NCBI GenBank assembly: GCA_021785795.1
Contig: JAJYEK010000067.1
Span: 1-17,862, forward strand
Reading direction: 5' to 3'
Source of the DNA: Pseudomonadota bacterium
GTDB lineage: Bacteria; Pseudomonadota; Gammaproteobacteria; Acidiferrobacterales; UBA6901
Length of the DNA: 17,862 bases
In this document: in pieces, positions 7,175-14,433 of the stretch
How the letters are laid out: each line of letters starts with the position of its first letter
How positions within the stretch are numbered: the stretch's first letter is position 1
Notes under the pieces: model-generated
Databases searched by the model: none
What the model saw: only the letters and a program-made list of their open reading frames with translations
What the model was told of the DNA's origin: nothing
Position numbers and translations under genes: made by a program

Positions 7175-7899
7175 GCATTGACCGTAGACAGTTTCTGGCA
7201 GTGGGCGGGGCGGTGGCGGCGAGTGCGGCGCTCGCTCCCGGATTGCGTCTGGTCGCGCTGGCCGAAGCCCGCGACCCGGATCAGGCGGTTACAAGCCTCC
7301 AGCGCTGGGGCATACTGGTCGACACCACGCGTTGTGCCGAAGGCTGCTCGGCGTGCGTCACCGCCTGCAACAAGGAAAACGGGCTGGAACAGAACGTGCG
7401 GCTCGATATCCGGCCGCAATGGATACGCACTGTGACCCTGCGCGACGAGCAGACCGGCTACGTACAGACCCTGCCGATGATGTGTCAACACTGCGAGGAG
7501 CCGCCCTGCGCGGACGTCTGTCCCACCGGCGCCTCGTTCCGCCGTGCGGACGGGATTGTGCTTGTGGATCGGCACATTTGCATCGGCTGCCGCTATTGCA
7601 TGATGGCTTGCCCCTACAAGGCGCGGTCATTTGTCGACGAGAATCTCACCGACCAACGGGCCAACGTGCCGCGCGGCAAGGGTACGGTGGAAGCGTGCAC
7701 GATGTGCGTGCACCGGGTGGACGAGGGCCGCATTCCGGCCTGCGTGGAGGCCTGCAATTACGACGGTGGCAAGGCGATGACCTTTGGTGACATGAAGGAT
7801 CCTGCCAGCGAAATTGCCAAGCGCCTGGCGACTGAGCAGTCCGAGGAAATCCGCCCTGATCTCAACCTCGATACCGGCGTCCGCTACCAGGGCTTGTAA
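7171..7899 (+). CDS. dsrO: DsrO, Tat-exported iron-sulfur subunit
   Basis: DsrO is the periplasmic ferredoxin-like subunit that transfers electrons between DsrJ and DsrP. The 242-residue protein begins with a twin-arginine signal (DRRQFL at residues 4-9, hydrophobic to about 31, likely cleavage near A31-A33). It has four cysteine groups for [4Fe-4S] clusters: C55-x3-C59-x2-C62-x3-C66; C105-x2-C108-x4-C113-x3-C117; C137-x2-C140-x2-C143-x3-C147; C176-x2-C179-x11-C191-x3-C195. This is the arrangement of the DmsB/HybA/NrfC-type family. It overlaps dsrJ by 4 nt and precedes dsrP, its expected membrane partner. Confidence 0.95.
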   Translation: MSIDRRQFLAVGGAVAASAALAPGLRLVALAEARDPDQAVTSLQRWGILVDTTRCAEGCSACVTACNKENGLEQNVRLDIRPQWIRTVTLRDEQTGYVQTLPMMCQHCEEPPCADVCPTGASFRRADGIVLVDRHICIGCRYCMMACPYKARSFVDENLTDQRANVPRGKGTVEACTMCVHRVDEGRIPACVEACNYDGGKAMTFGDMKDPASEIAKRLATEQSEEIRPDLNLDTGVRYQGL

Positions 7900-7946
7900 C
7901 CACCCCACAGATCTCCACTCAAAGAGACAAGAAACCGGGCCATCAG

Positions 7947-9188
7947 ATGAAATCGATAGACTTCCGCGAGATAGAGGGACGCAGCCTCGGCTACTACGCA
8001 CTACTCGCCTTTTTTGGCGTCCTGGTGCTGGCCGGCCTGTTCGCCGGGTACTACATGTATACCAAAGGCCACCGCGTGACCGGAATGAACAACCAGATTG
8101 TCTGGGGCATACCGCATGTATTCGCGGTGTTCATGATCGTCTCGGCCTCCGGCGCGCTGAACGTCGCCTCTATCGCCTCGGTCTTCGGGCGGGCGATGTA
8201 CAAGCCGCTTGCGCGCCTCTCCGGACTGCTCGCCATCTCGCTGCTGATCGGCGGCCTGACGGTCCTGGTGCTGGACCTGGGGAAGCCCGACCGCCTGATC
8301 GTCGCCATGACGACCTATAACTTCAAGTCGATCTTTGCCTGGAACATTTTCCTGTACACCGGGTTCATCGTGGTCGTGGCCGTCTACCTCTGGACCATGA
8401 TGGAGCGGCGCATGAACAAGCACACGAAATCGGCGGGTATGTTCGCGTTTATCTGGCGCCTCACCCTGACAACCGGCACCGGCTCGATTTTCGGGTTCCT
8501 GATCGCGCGCGAAGCCTACGATTCCGCCCTGCTGGCGCCGATGTTCATCATCATGTCCTTCTCCTTCGGACTTGCGATATTCATTCTTTACACGATGTCA
8601 GTCTATGCCCTGACCGGCCGCCCTCTGGGCGATGCCATCCTGCGCCGGCTGAAGAACCTGCTGGGCGTATTCGTCGCGGCCGTGCTGTATTTCGTGGCGG
8701 TTTATCACCTCACCAACCTGTACATGACCGCGCACCACGCGTTCGAGAAATTCATACTGCTCGACGGTGGCGTGTACACCGGGCTATTCTGGATCGGCCA
8801 GGTCCTGATCGGCAGCATCATTCCGCTGGTGATCCTCTTCCATCCCCGGGTGGACGGATCGTCACGCCGCATGATCGCGCTCGCCGCGGCACTGGTCCTG
8901 GTAGGTGCATTCTGCCAGATATACGTGATTATCATCGGCGGCGAGGCGTTTCCGCTCATCATTTTCCCGGGCAAGATCGTGAGCAGCAGCTTCTTCGACG
9001 GCGCGATCGGCCACTACCGTCCGAGCCTGCCGGAAATCACCCTCGGTCTCGCCGGTGTTGCGCTCGCGCTCGGTCTGCCGACATTTGCCATCAAAGTCCT
9101 GCCTTATCTGCCTGCTAGCCTGGCGGACGCCGATGTCGACCCGCATCATGAAAGCGCGGTCAAGGCGACGGAGGCCGCACACGCCTGA
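7947..9188 (+). CDS. dsrP: DsrP, NrfD-family integral membrane subunit
   Basis: DsrP is the second quinone-interacting membrane subunit of DsrMKJOP, in the NrfD/PsrC family. The 413-residue protein has about ten hydrophobic helices (near 16-38, 50-71, 92-111, 128-149, 167-186, 196-220, 237-260, 276-298, 309-330, 362-384). It has the family-typical LDLGKPDR after the third helix and a polar C-terminal tail ending in EAAHA. No heme-ligand pattern is evident. The ribosome-binding site is weak. It directly follows dsrO, as in other oxidative dsr clusters. Confidence 0.94.
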   Translation: MKSIDFREIEGRSLGYYALLAFFGVLVLAGLFAGYYMYTKGHRVTGMNNQIVWGIPHVFAVFMIVSASGALNVASIASVFGRAMYKPLARLSGLLAISLLIGGLTVLVLDLGKPDRLIVAMTTYNFKSIFAWNIFLYTGFIVVVAVYLWTMMERRMNKHTKSAGMFAFIWRLTLTTGTGSIFGFLIAREAYDSALLAPMFIIMSFSFGLAIFILYTMSVYALTGRPLGDAILRRLKNLLGVFVAAVLYFVAVYHLTNLYMTAHHAFEKFILLDGGVYTGLFWIGQVLIGSIIPLVILFHPRVDGSSRRMIALAAALVLVGAFCQIYVIIIGGEAFPLIIFPGKIVSSSFFDGAIGHYRPSLPEITLGLAGVALALGLPTFAIKVLPYLPASLADADVDPHHESAVKATEAAHA

Positions 9189-9198
9189 GTGCGTGTCC

Positions 9199-9225
9199 GG
9201 CCTTCGGTGCCCATAGCCGGAGGCC
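9199..9225 (+). promoter_or_regulatory. Hairpin burying a GGAGG ribosome-binding site
   Basis: A 9-bp stem (9199-9207 with 9217-9225, one G-T wobble, 9-nt loop) starts 10 nt after the dsrP stop. Its 3' arm contains GGAGG (9219-9223), which lies 6 nt before the ATG at 9230. Folding would block that site. No T-tract follows, so termination is unlikely. It may instead reduce or regulate translation at the dsrP-dsrN junction. Confidence 0.4.
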
Positions 9226-9229
9226 CTGC

Positions 9230-9328
9230 ATGAGAATGGACGCACGCAGATTCCCCTCATGGCCGGCGCGCACGGCACGGCCCGGCCATTCGCACCGCAT
9301 GCACTGTCATGGCGGCGGGCAGCCATGA
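9230..9328 (+). CDS. Possible 32-residue His-rich leader peptide upstream of dsrN
   Basis: I do not recognise this frame. It has GGAGG with a 6-nt spacer before ATG and encodes 32 residues ending GHSHRMHCHGGGQP, which contains four histidines and one cysteine. Its TGA (9326-9328) overlaps the dsrN ATG (9325-9327), the same ATGA coupling used at dsrJ-dsrO and dsrR-lpd. The tail could bind metal, but in GC-rich DNA a frame this short may arise by chance. Its reality is unproven. Confidence 0.3.
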   Translation: MRMDARRFPSWPARTARPGHSHRMHCHGGGQP

Positions 9329-10716
9329 ATCGCCTGATCGTATCGGCCGCCCACAAATCCTCGGGCAAGACGACTCTGGCTATCGGCTTGTGCGCCGCTT
9401 TCCACCGCCGCGGGCTGGCCGTCCAGCCCTTCAAGAAGGGTCCCGACTACATTGATCCGATGTGGCTCGGTCTCGCCAGCGGACGCCCTTGCGAGAACCT
9501 TGATTTCTACCTGATGCAGCCGGCCGAAATCCAGGCACGCTTCGCCCGGTACGCGCGCGGCGCCGACATGGCGGTGGTCGAAGGCAACAAGGGCCTGTAC
9601 GACGGACTCGACCTTGATGGCAGCAACAGCAATGCGGCGCTGGCCAAGCTGCTCGGCCTGCCGGTAATCCTGGTGATCGACGCCCGCGGCATGACGCGCG
9701 GCATCGCGCCGCTGATCCTCGGCTACCAGGCATTCGACTCCCAGATCAGCATCGCCGGCGTCATCCTGAACCAGCTGGGCGGCTCACGCCACGAGTCTAA
9801 GCTGCGCGCAGTGATCGAGCACTACACTGACGTTCAGGTGCTTGGCGCCGTGCATCACCACCCGGACATGGCCATGGTGGAACGACACCTTGGACTCGTG
9901 CCGGCCAACGAGGCCAGCGGCGCCCAGGCCAAGATCGACGCCATTGCACGCCTGGTCGCAGCGCAGGTCGACCTTGACCGCGTCGCCGAAGCGGCCGCCG
10001 CCGCGGTCAAGGCCGCTGCTCCCGCGGTATCGGGGTCCCCCTTCCCTGTCCCGCCCCCGAATCCGGATGTCCGCATCGGCTATGCACGCGACGCCGCATT
10101 CGGCTTCTATTACCCGGGCGACCTCGACGCGCTGCGTGCCGCCGGCGCCGAACTCGTCCCGTTCGACACCCTTAGAGATGCGCGGCTGCCAGCGCTCGAC
10201 GGCATCTTCATTGGCGGGGGATTTCCGGAAGTACACATGCAGGCCCTGGAATCCAATCGCTCGCTGCGCCACGAACTGCGCAGTGTCATAGAAGGGGGGA
10301 TGCCCGTATATGCCGAATGTGGCGGGCTGATGTATCTCACCCGCAGTCTGAGTTGGCAGGGCAAGCGCTGCGAAATGGTCGGCGCCCTGCCCGCCGATAC
10401 CGTGATGCACGAGCGGCCCCAGGGGCGGGGTTATGTGCGGCTGCGCCCGACCGGTTCCGGTCTCTGGCCGTCTGCGTCCCCGGACGAGATCCGGGCCCAT
10501 GAATTCCATTACTCGTCCCTGGAAAACGTCGATTCAGGTCTTCAGTACGCGTATGAAGTCGTCCGCGGCACCGGAATCGACGGCCGGCACGACGGCATCG
10601 TGCACAAGAATACCTTCGCCTGCTACGCACACATGCGTGACCTCGAGTCGAACCACTGGGCGTCGCGTTTCGTCGCATTCGTGCGCTCCTGCTCCAGGCT
10701 GCGGGCGGCCGGATGA
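9325..10716 (+). CDS. dsrN: DsrN, siroheme amidase (cobyrinic acid a,c-diamide synthase family)
   Basis: DsrN is a glutamine- and ATP-dependent amidotransferase of the CobB/CbiA family. In sulfur oxidisers it is assigned to amidation of siroheme for DsrAB. The 463-residue protein begins MNRLIVSAAHKSSGKTT, with a P-loop-like ATP site, and carries DNKGLYDG-type family residues as EGNKGLYDGLD. The C-terminal class I glutamine amidotransferase domain has the nucleophile C332 in AECGGLMYL and H392/H395 in AHEFH. The start at 9325 is chosen because it places the family N-terminus exactly. An in-frame ATG at 9259 would add 22 Ala/Arg-rich residues without a ribosome-binding site. The start overlaps the stop of a possible leader frame. 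cysG nearby supplies the likely substrate, siroheme. Confidence 0.92.
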   Translation: MNRLIVSAAHKSSGKTTLAIGLCAAFHRRGLAVQPFKKGPDYIDPMWLGLASGRPCENLDFYLMQPAEIQARFARYARGADMAVVEGNKGLYDGLDLDGSNSNAALAKLLGLPVILVIDARGMTRGIAPLILGYQAFDSQISIAGVILNQLGGSRHESKLRAVIEHYTDVQVLGAVHHHPDMAMVERHLGLVPANEASGAQAKIDAIARLVAAQVDLDRVAEAAAAAVKAAAPAVSGSPFPVPPPNPDVRIGYARDAAFGFYYPGDLDALRAAGAELVPFDTLRDARLPALDGIFIGGGFPEVHMQALESNRSLRHELRSVIEGGMPVYAECGGLMYLTRSLSWQGKRCEMVGALPADTVMHERPQGRGYVRLRPTGSGLWPSASPDEIRAHEFHYSSLENVDSGLQYAYEVVRGTGIDGRHDGIVHKNTFACYAHMRDLESNHWASRFVAFVRSCSRLRAAG

Positions 10717-10771
10717 ATCCGCCGCCGGAACACCCAATGAACCGAGCCCCACACAACCGGAAGATACACTC

Positions 10772-11101
10772 ATGATCACGGTCACTTCACAGGCTGCAAC
10801 GCAGATTCTCAGGTCATCAGGCGTCGAAGATGGCGAAAAGGTCTATCTCCGGCTCGCGGCGCGGCGCGATGAGGACGGAAAAATGGAATACGGAATGGGA
10901 TTCGATGAACCCGGCAGCGAGGACCATGTAATCACATGCGAGGGAATCAACGTGCTGGTCTCCCCTGCATGCGCCGGAATGCTGGTGGGAGCCACGCTCG
11001 ATTTCGTGGAGATCAATCCCGGGGAATTCCGGTTCATTTTTATGAATCCCAACGACGAGAACCACCGCCCGGCGGACGACGCAAACCGGCAGGAATCATG
11101 A
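10772..11101 (+). CDS. dsrR: DsrR, A-type iron-sulfur carrier-like protein
   Basis: DsrR is an IscA/HesB-fold protein of oxidative dsr operons. In A. vinosum it lacks the iron-sulfur scaffold cysteines and influences DsrEFH/DsrL production. The 109-residue protein starts MITVTSQAATQIL and has the A-type fold pattern (YLRLAAR, YGMGFDEP, INVLVSP, GATLDFVE, FRFIFMNPN). The canonical cysteines are absent: the first position is within LRLAARRDEDG, and the C-terminal CGCG is replaced by NDENHRP. Two other cysteines, C56 and C67, are present (ITCEG, PACAG). GGAAG lies upstream of ATG 10772. Its stop overlaps the next gene by ATGA. Confidence 0.9.
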   Translation: MITVTSQAATQILRSSGVEDGEKVYLRLAARRDEDGKMEYGMGFDEPGSEDHVITCEGINVLVSPACAGMLVGATLDFVEINPGEFRFIFMNPNDENHRPADDANRQES

Positions 11102-12552
11102 TCGGCTCGCCCGACTCCTATGACCTGATCGTCGTCGGCAGCGGACCCGGCGGCTACAAGACGGCGCTGGGTGCCGCACAACTCGGCGCGCGGGTCGCAC
11201 TGATCGAGCGTGCCGACCCAGGCGGAACCTGTCTCAACCAGGGCTGCATCCCGAAGAAGACGCTGCTGCACATCGCCAGCCTCCTTGAGGACGTCCAGCA
11301 GCTTCGCGGCCGCGGATTGCGCGGGACCATTGAGGGCGATTTCACGGCTGCGCTCGAACACAAGGACGCTGTGGTCGAGGGCATCCGGGACAATTTTCCA
11401 GTGTGGCTGAACCGCTTCGGCGTCAAGGTCTATCACGGGCATGCCAGACTGCATGGCACCCGGGCAGTAGAGGTGCTGCCGACCGCAGGTGCGTCCCAAC
11501 CGACCAGGCTGCACGCCGGCAGTATCGTCATTGCGACCGGCGCCGCCGCGCGCGAACACCCTGCCTGCCCGGCTGACGGCAGGCAAATCATCCATTCAAG
11601 CCACTTTATGCGCGGACGCAGGACCCTGCCGGCCTCGGTGTTGTGCGTCGGCGGCGGAGCCATCGGCAGCGAACTGGGCTATCTGCTGAGCCAGTTCGGT
11701 TCGCGGGTCACGATTGCCGAGGCATCCCACCGTCTGCTGAACAAGCCGTGCATTCCGGCACGCGCCAGCGCCCTGCTCGGCCGCAAGCTCGAGCGGCTGG
11801 GCGTCGAGGTGCGTACCGAGGTTACTGTGGCCTCGTGCGAGCCGACCGCCGGCGGCATGCTGGTTGGCTTCACCAATGGCGACTCCGAGGTGTTCGAGCA
11901 GATTCTTGTTGCGATCGGCCGCCAGCCGCGCTGTCTGGACATGGGCCTGCGCGAAGCCGGCGTGGATATGACCGCCCAAGGCTTCATCGAAACAGACGAA
12001 TATCTCGAGACCAGCGTCACCGGCATCTATGCGGTGGGCGACGTGAAGCCCGGTCCTATGACAGCAAATGCTGCACTGCACGACGCCAAGATCGTCCTGG
12101 CAAACGCCCTGAAGGGCGGCCGCCTGCCGCGCAACTACCATACCGTGCCGATAGTCATCGACTCGGCTCTGGAAATTGCTGCGGTAGGGCTGACCGAGGA
12201 CCAGGCCGAGGAAGCCGGATTCACTCCGGACGTGGTGCGTACCAGCTTCGGCGCTTCCGCGAAATCCCGCGCCAAACACGACTATGAGGGCTTCATTGAG
12301 GTGGTGCACGACGAGGAGACCGGTCAGCTCCTAGGCGGCTGTATCGTAGGCAACGAGGCCGGCGAACAGATTCACATGTTGGCGGCCGCCTGCCAGTCGG
12401 ATCGCGGACTGTGGTTCTTCACGGACATGAACTACAGCCATCCTTCGTGGACAGAGGAGCTCGAAAACGCCATCGGCCCCTACACGACAGCCCTCACCCG
12501 CTCCGGCAAAGAGCTGTTCCAGCCCGGCATATACGCCAGCCATGCCCCCTGA
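11098..12552 (+). CDS. lpd: Dihydrolipoamide dehydrogenase-like flavoprotein disulfide oxidoreductase
   Basis: This is a 484-residue class I pyridine nucleotide-disulfide oxidoreductase, which moves electrons between NAD(H) and a thiol/disulfide substrate through FAD. Motifs in order are: FAD GSGPGG (14-19), redox disulfide C45-x4-C50 in GGTCLNQGCIPKK, ATG motif IVIATGAAA, NAD motif VGGGAIGSE (184-192), a second FAD motif YAVGDVKPGPM, and the C-terminal base H448-P-S-W-T-E453. The HPS/E pair matches the catalytic dyad of Lpd, with W where Lpd usually has T-L-x. It overlaps dsrR by ATGA (11098-11101), so it is the last gene of the dsr transcript, in the place where A. vinosum has dsrS. The frame is open upstream, but the overlap start gives the standard N-terminus. 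The substrate is unknown. No 2-oxoacid dehydrogenase or lipoyl-protein gene is present in the window. Confidence 0.8.
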   Translation: MIGSPDSYDLIVVGSGPGGYKTALGAAQLGARVALIERADPGGTCLNQGCIPKKTLLHIASLLEDVQQLRGRGLRGTIEGDFTAALEHKDAVVEGIRDNFPVWLNRFGVKVYHGHARLHGTRAVEVLPTAGASQPTRLHAGSIVIATGAAAREHPACPADGRQIIHSSHFMRGRRTLPASVLCVGGGAIGSELGYLLSQFGSRVTIAEASHRLLNKPCIPARASALLGRKLERLGVEVRTEVTVASCEPTAGGMLVGFTNGDSEVFEQILVAIGRQPRCLDMGLREAGVDMTAQGFIETDEYLETSVTGIYAVGDVKPGPMTANAALHDAKIVLANALKGGRLPRNYHTVPIVIDSALEIAAVGLTEDQAEEAGFTPDVVRTSFGASAKSRAKHDYEGFIEVVHDEETGQLLGGCIVGNEAGEQIHMLAAACQSDRGLWFFTDMNYSHPSWTEELENAIGPYTTALTRSGKELFQPGIYASHAP

Positions 12553-12564
12553 TGCGCGCAGACC

Positions 12565-12585
12565 GGCCCCGCGCCGCGCGGGGCC
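12565..12585 (+). terminator. GC-rich hairpin at the end of the dsr-lpd unit
   Basis: A perfect 9-bp stem (12565-12573 GGCCCCGCG with 12577-12585) and a 3-nt loop lie 12 nt after the lpd stop. There is no T-tract, so it is a probable 3'-end hairpin or factor-assisted terminator, not a textbook intrinsic one. A promoter-like AT-rich region follows about 50 nt later, which fits the end of a transcription unit. Confidence 0.5.
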
Positions 12586-12633
12586 ACGATATGCCGGCTG
12601 CAGGCGACCCGGATTCCGCCACGCTCCCTGGAG

Positions 12634-12674
12634 TTGCTATTTTCTCTGCTCTTATATATAACATCTAGTTATAT
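12634..12674 (+). promoter_or_regulatory. Predicted promoter and palindrome upstream of the two-component genes
   Basis: TTGCTA (12634-12639) and TATAAC (12657-12662) are 17 bp apart, a reasonable sigma-70 pair in a strikingly AT-rich stretch (about 12636-12685). The -10 is part of an inverted repeat, ATATAAC (12656-12662) and GTTATAT (12668-12674), separated by 5 nt. A repressor or autoregulator bound there would cover the transcription start, predicted near 12669. Confidence 0.5.
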
Positions 12675-12702
12675 TACCTAGCATTTCCGACCCCATCACC
12701 CC

Positions 12703-12716
12703 TTGCGGAGCCGCAA
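12703..12716. repeat. Perfect palindrome in the kinase leader
   Basis: TTGCGGAGCCGCAA is a 6+6 inverted repeat with a 2-nt centre, located between the predicted start site and the kinase gene. It could be an operator or a small RNA hairpin. Closer to the start codon, GACCC (12763-12767) and GGGTC (12773-12777) place a GGAGG ribosome-binding sequence in the loop of a possible hairpin. Confidence 0.3.
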
Positions 12717-12779
12717 TACAAGGACCGTCGCGTCACCATCAGGCGTAGAGTTGGGGCGGCATGACCCGGAGGGGGTCGA

Positions 12780-14429
12780 ATGACACCCAAACCTGAGAAT
12801 ACGACGTCTCAGCCGAGCTCTATGCCGTTGGCGCCCTGGATGATACGACCTGCCGACGGCTGGCAGCACAAGGCGACCCGCTGGCTTCCGCGCCAGGCAG
12901 GAATTCCGCTGTTGGTGCTGGCCGCAGTGCTCATGCTCATGCTTGCGGCAGATTTCCTGGCATTTGCCAGACCCGGCCTACATCCCGATCTGCTGGTCGC
13001 CCAGGTCGTCCTGACCGCACTCGCGGTGCTCGCCGTCGGGATCCTTCTGCAGCGCGTGAACCGCCAGTTGCTCGAACCGCTCACGCACCTGCGCAACTGG
13101 GCAATGCACGTGCGGGGCGGAAACCTTTCGGCCCGTATTCCCGTACCTTCTTCCGGGGAATTCGCCGATCTCGCGCGGGATATCAACGGTCTGGGGGAAG
13201 AACTGAAATTGCTCACCCGCGAAATGGACGCCCAGGTACAGGCCCAGACCGAGCGCCTCGGCCGCAAGACGCGCTCACTCGAGATTCTCTATGACGTTGC
13301 GTCCAGCCTCAACCGGTCACGCAGCCTCGAGGAACTGCTCGAGGGATTCCTGGATACCTTCATCGACCTCGTACATGCCCGGGCCGCCACGGTGCGCCTG
13401 CTCACCGACAACAAGCAGACCCGGCTCGTCGCCTGTCGTGGCCTCGAACCTTCGGCCGTGGAGCAGGACCTGCTAGTCGACGTCGACCAGTGTGAGTGCG
13501 GCTGGTCGGCCCGCGACGGCCAGATTCGGATCGTGCATGGCGCCGGCCGCTGTGCCCAGACCGTAGGCAAGGGGCTGTTCAACGAAGGCTGCCAGGAAGT
13601 CGTGGTCGTTCCGATCCATTATCAGGATCGTATCCTGGGAATCTACAACCTTTTTCTCGACCAGCCGATTTCGAGCCTGGGAGACGATCTGCGCGAGCTG
13701 CTCTACAGCATCAGCAACCATCTCGGACTCGCCATCGAGAAGGCCCGTCTGGATAATGACGCCCGCCGCCTTGCCATCATCGAAGAGCGCAATATGATCG
13801 GCAATGAGCTGCACGACTCGCTCGCCCAGTCACTGGTGAGCATGCGCATACACATCAAGATGCTGGGAGAAATGCTGTTCCGCAGGGACATCGCGAGCGC
13901 GGAAAACGAAGTGCGTCGTCTACACATCGCGCTGGCCGAGGCCCATGCGAACCTGCGCGATCTGCTGGCCAATTTCCGCTCGCGCATGGACCAGCGGGGG
14001 CTTATTCCCGCGATCGCCGACATGGTCGTGAATTTCAAGGAAGAAACCGGAATCGCGGCCTTTTTCCACAATGAATGCAGCGAACTCGCCCTCACTCCGG
14101 CCCAGGAGATCCAGATTTTCCGGATCATCCAGGAAGCACTGGCGAACATCCGCAAGCACAGCAACGCGCTCAATACGCGTATCATGCTCAAATCCGATGA
14201 AACCAACAATTACCAGCTTCTCATCGAAGACGATGGGCTGGGAATCGTGTCAGCGCCGTGCTCGCAGCGTGGTGAACACGTCGGGCTTTCGATTATGCGC
14301 GAACGGGCCGAGCGACTGCCTGGCACTCTGACTATTGAAAGCGAACCGGGCGAGGGCACCCGCATAAGCCTGAGCTTCTCCGGACCCTCTCAGACGATTC
14401 TGCGCAACCGGCAAGCCGCGGGGAGATGA
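12780..14429 (+). CDS. NarX-type sensor histidine kinase (HAMP-GAF-HisKA_3-HATPase)
   Basis: This is a 549-residue membrane kinase of the NarX/NarQ/UhpB (HPK7) type. Two hydrophobic helices (about 42-63 and 71-91) are separated by only about seven residues, so the large periplasmic nitrate-sensing domain of NarX is absent. A HAMP linker (about 92-145), a coiled linker and a GAF-like domain (about 165-325) follow. The GAF region carries C219, C238, C240, C258 and C271. The HisKA_3 domain has the phosphoacceptor H345 in NELHDSLAQSL. The ATPase domain has an N-box EALANIRKHSNA (N456), EDDGLGI and GLSIMRERAERL. A GAGGGGG lies 4 nt before ATG 12780. It is encoded 4 nt upstream of its regulator. 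The signal is unknown; a cytoplasmic or redox signal is inferred from the missing sensor domain and the cysteines. Confidence 0.88.
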   Translation: MTPKPENTTSQPSSMPLAPWMIRPADGWQHKATRWLPRQAGIPLLVLAAVLMLMLAADFLAFARPGLHPDLLVAQVVLTALAVLAVGILLQRVNRQLLEPLTHLRNWAMHVRGGNLSARIPVPSSGEFADLARDINGLGEELKLLTREMDAQVQAQTERLGRKTRSLEILYDVASSLNRSRSLEELLEGFLDTFIDLVHARAATVRLLTDNKQTRLVACRGLEPSAVEQDLLVDVDQCECGWSARDGQIRIVHGAGRCAQTVGKGLFNEGCQEVVVVPIHYQDRILGIYNLFLDQPISSLGDDLRELLYSISNHLGLAIEKARLDNDARRLAIIEERNMIGNELHDSLAQSLVSMRIHIKMLGEMLFRRDIASAENEVRRLHIALAEAHANLRDLLANFRSRMDQRGLIPAIADMVVNFKEETGIAAFFHNECSELALTPAQEIQIFRIIQEALANIRKHSNALNTRIMLKSDETNNYQLLIEDDGLGIVSAPCSQRGEHVGLSIMRERAERLPGTLTIESEPGEGTRISLSFSGPSQTILRNRQAAGR

Positions 14430-14433
14430 CACC

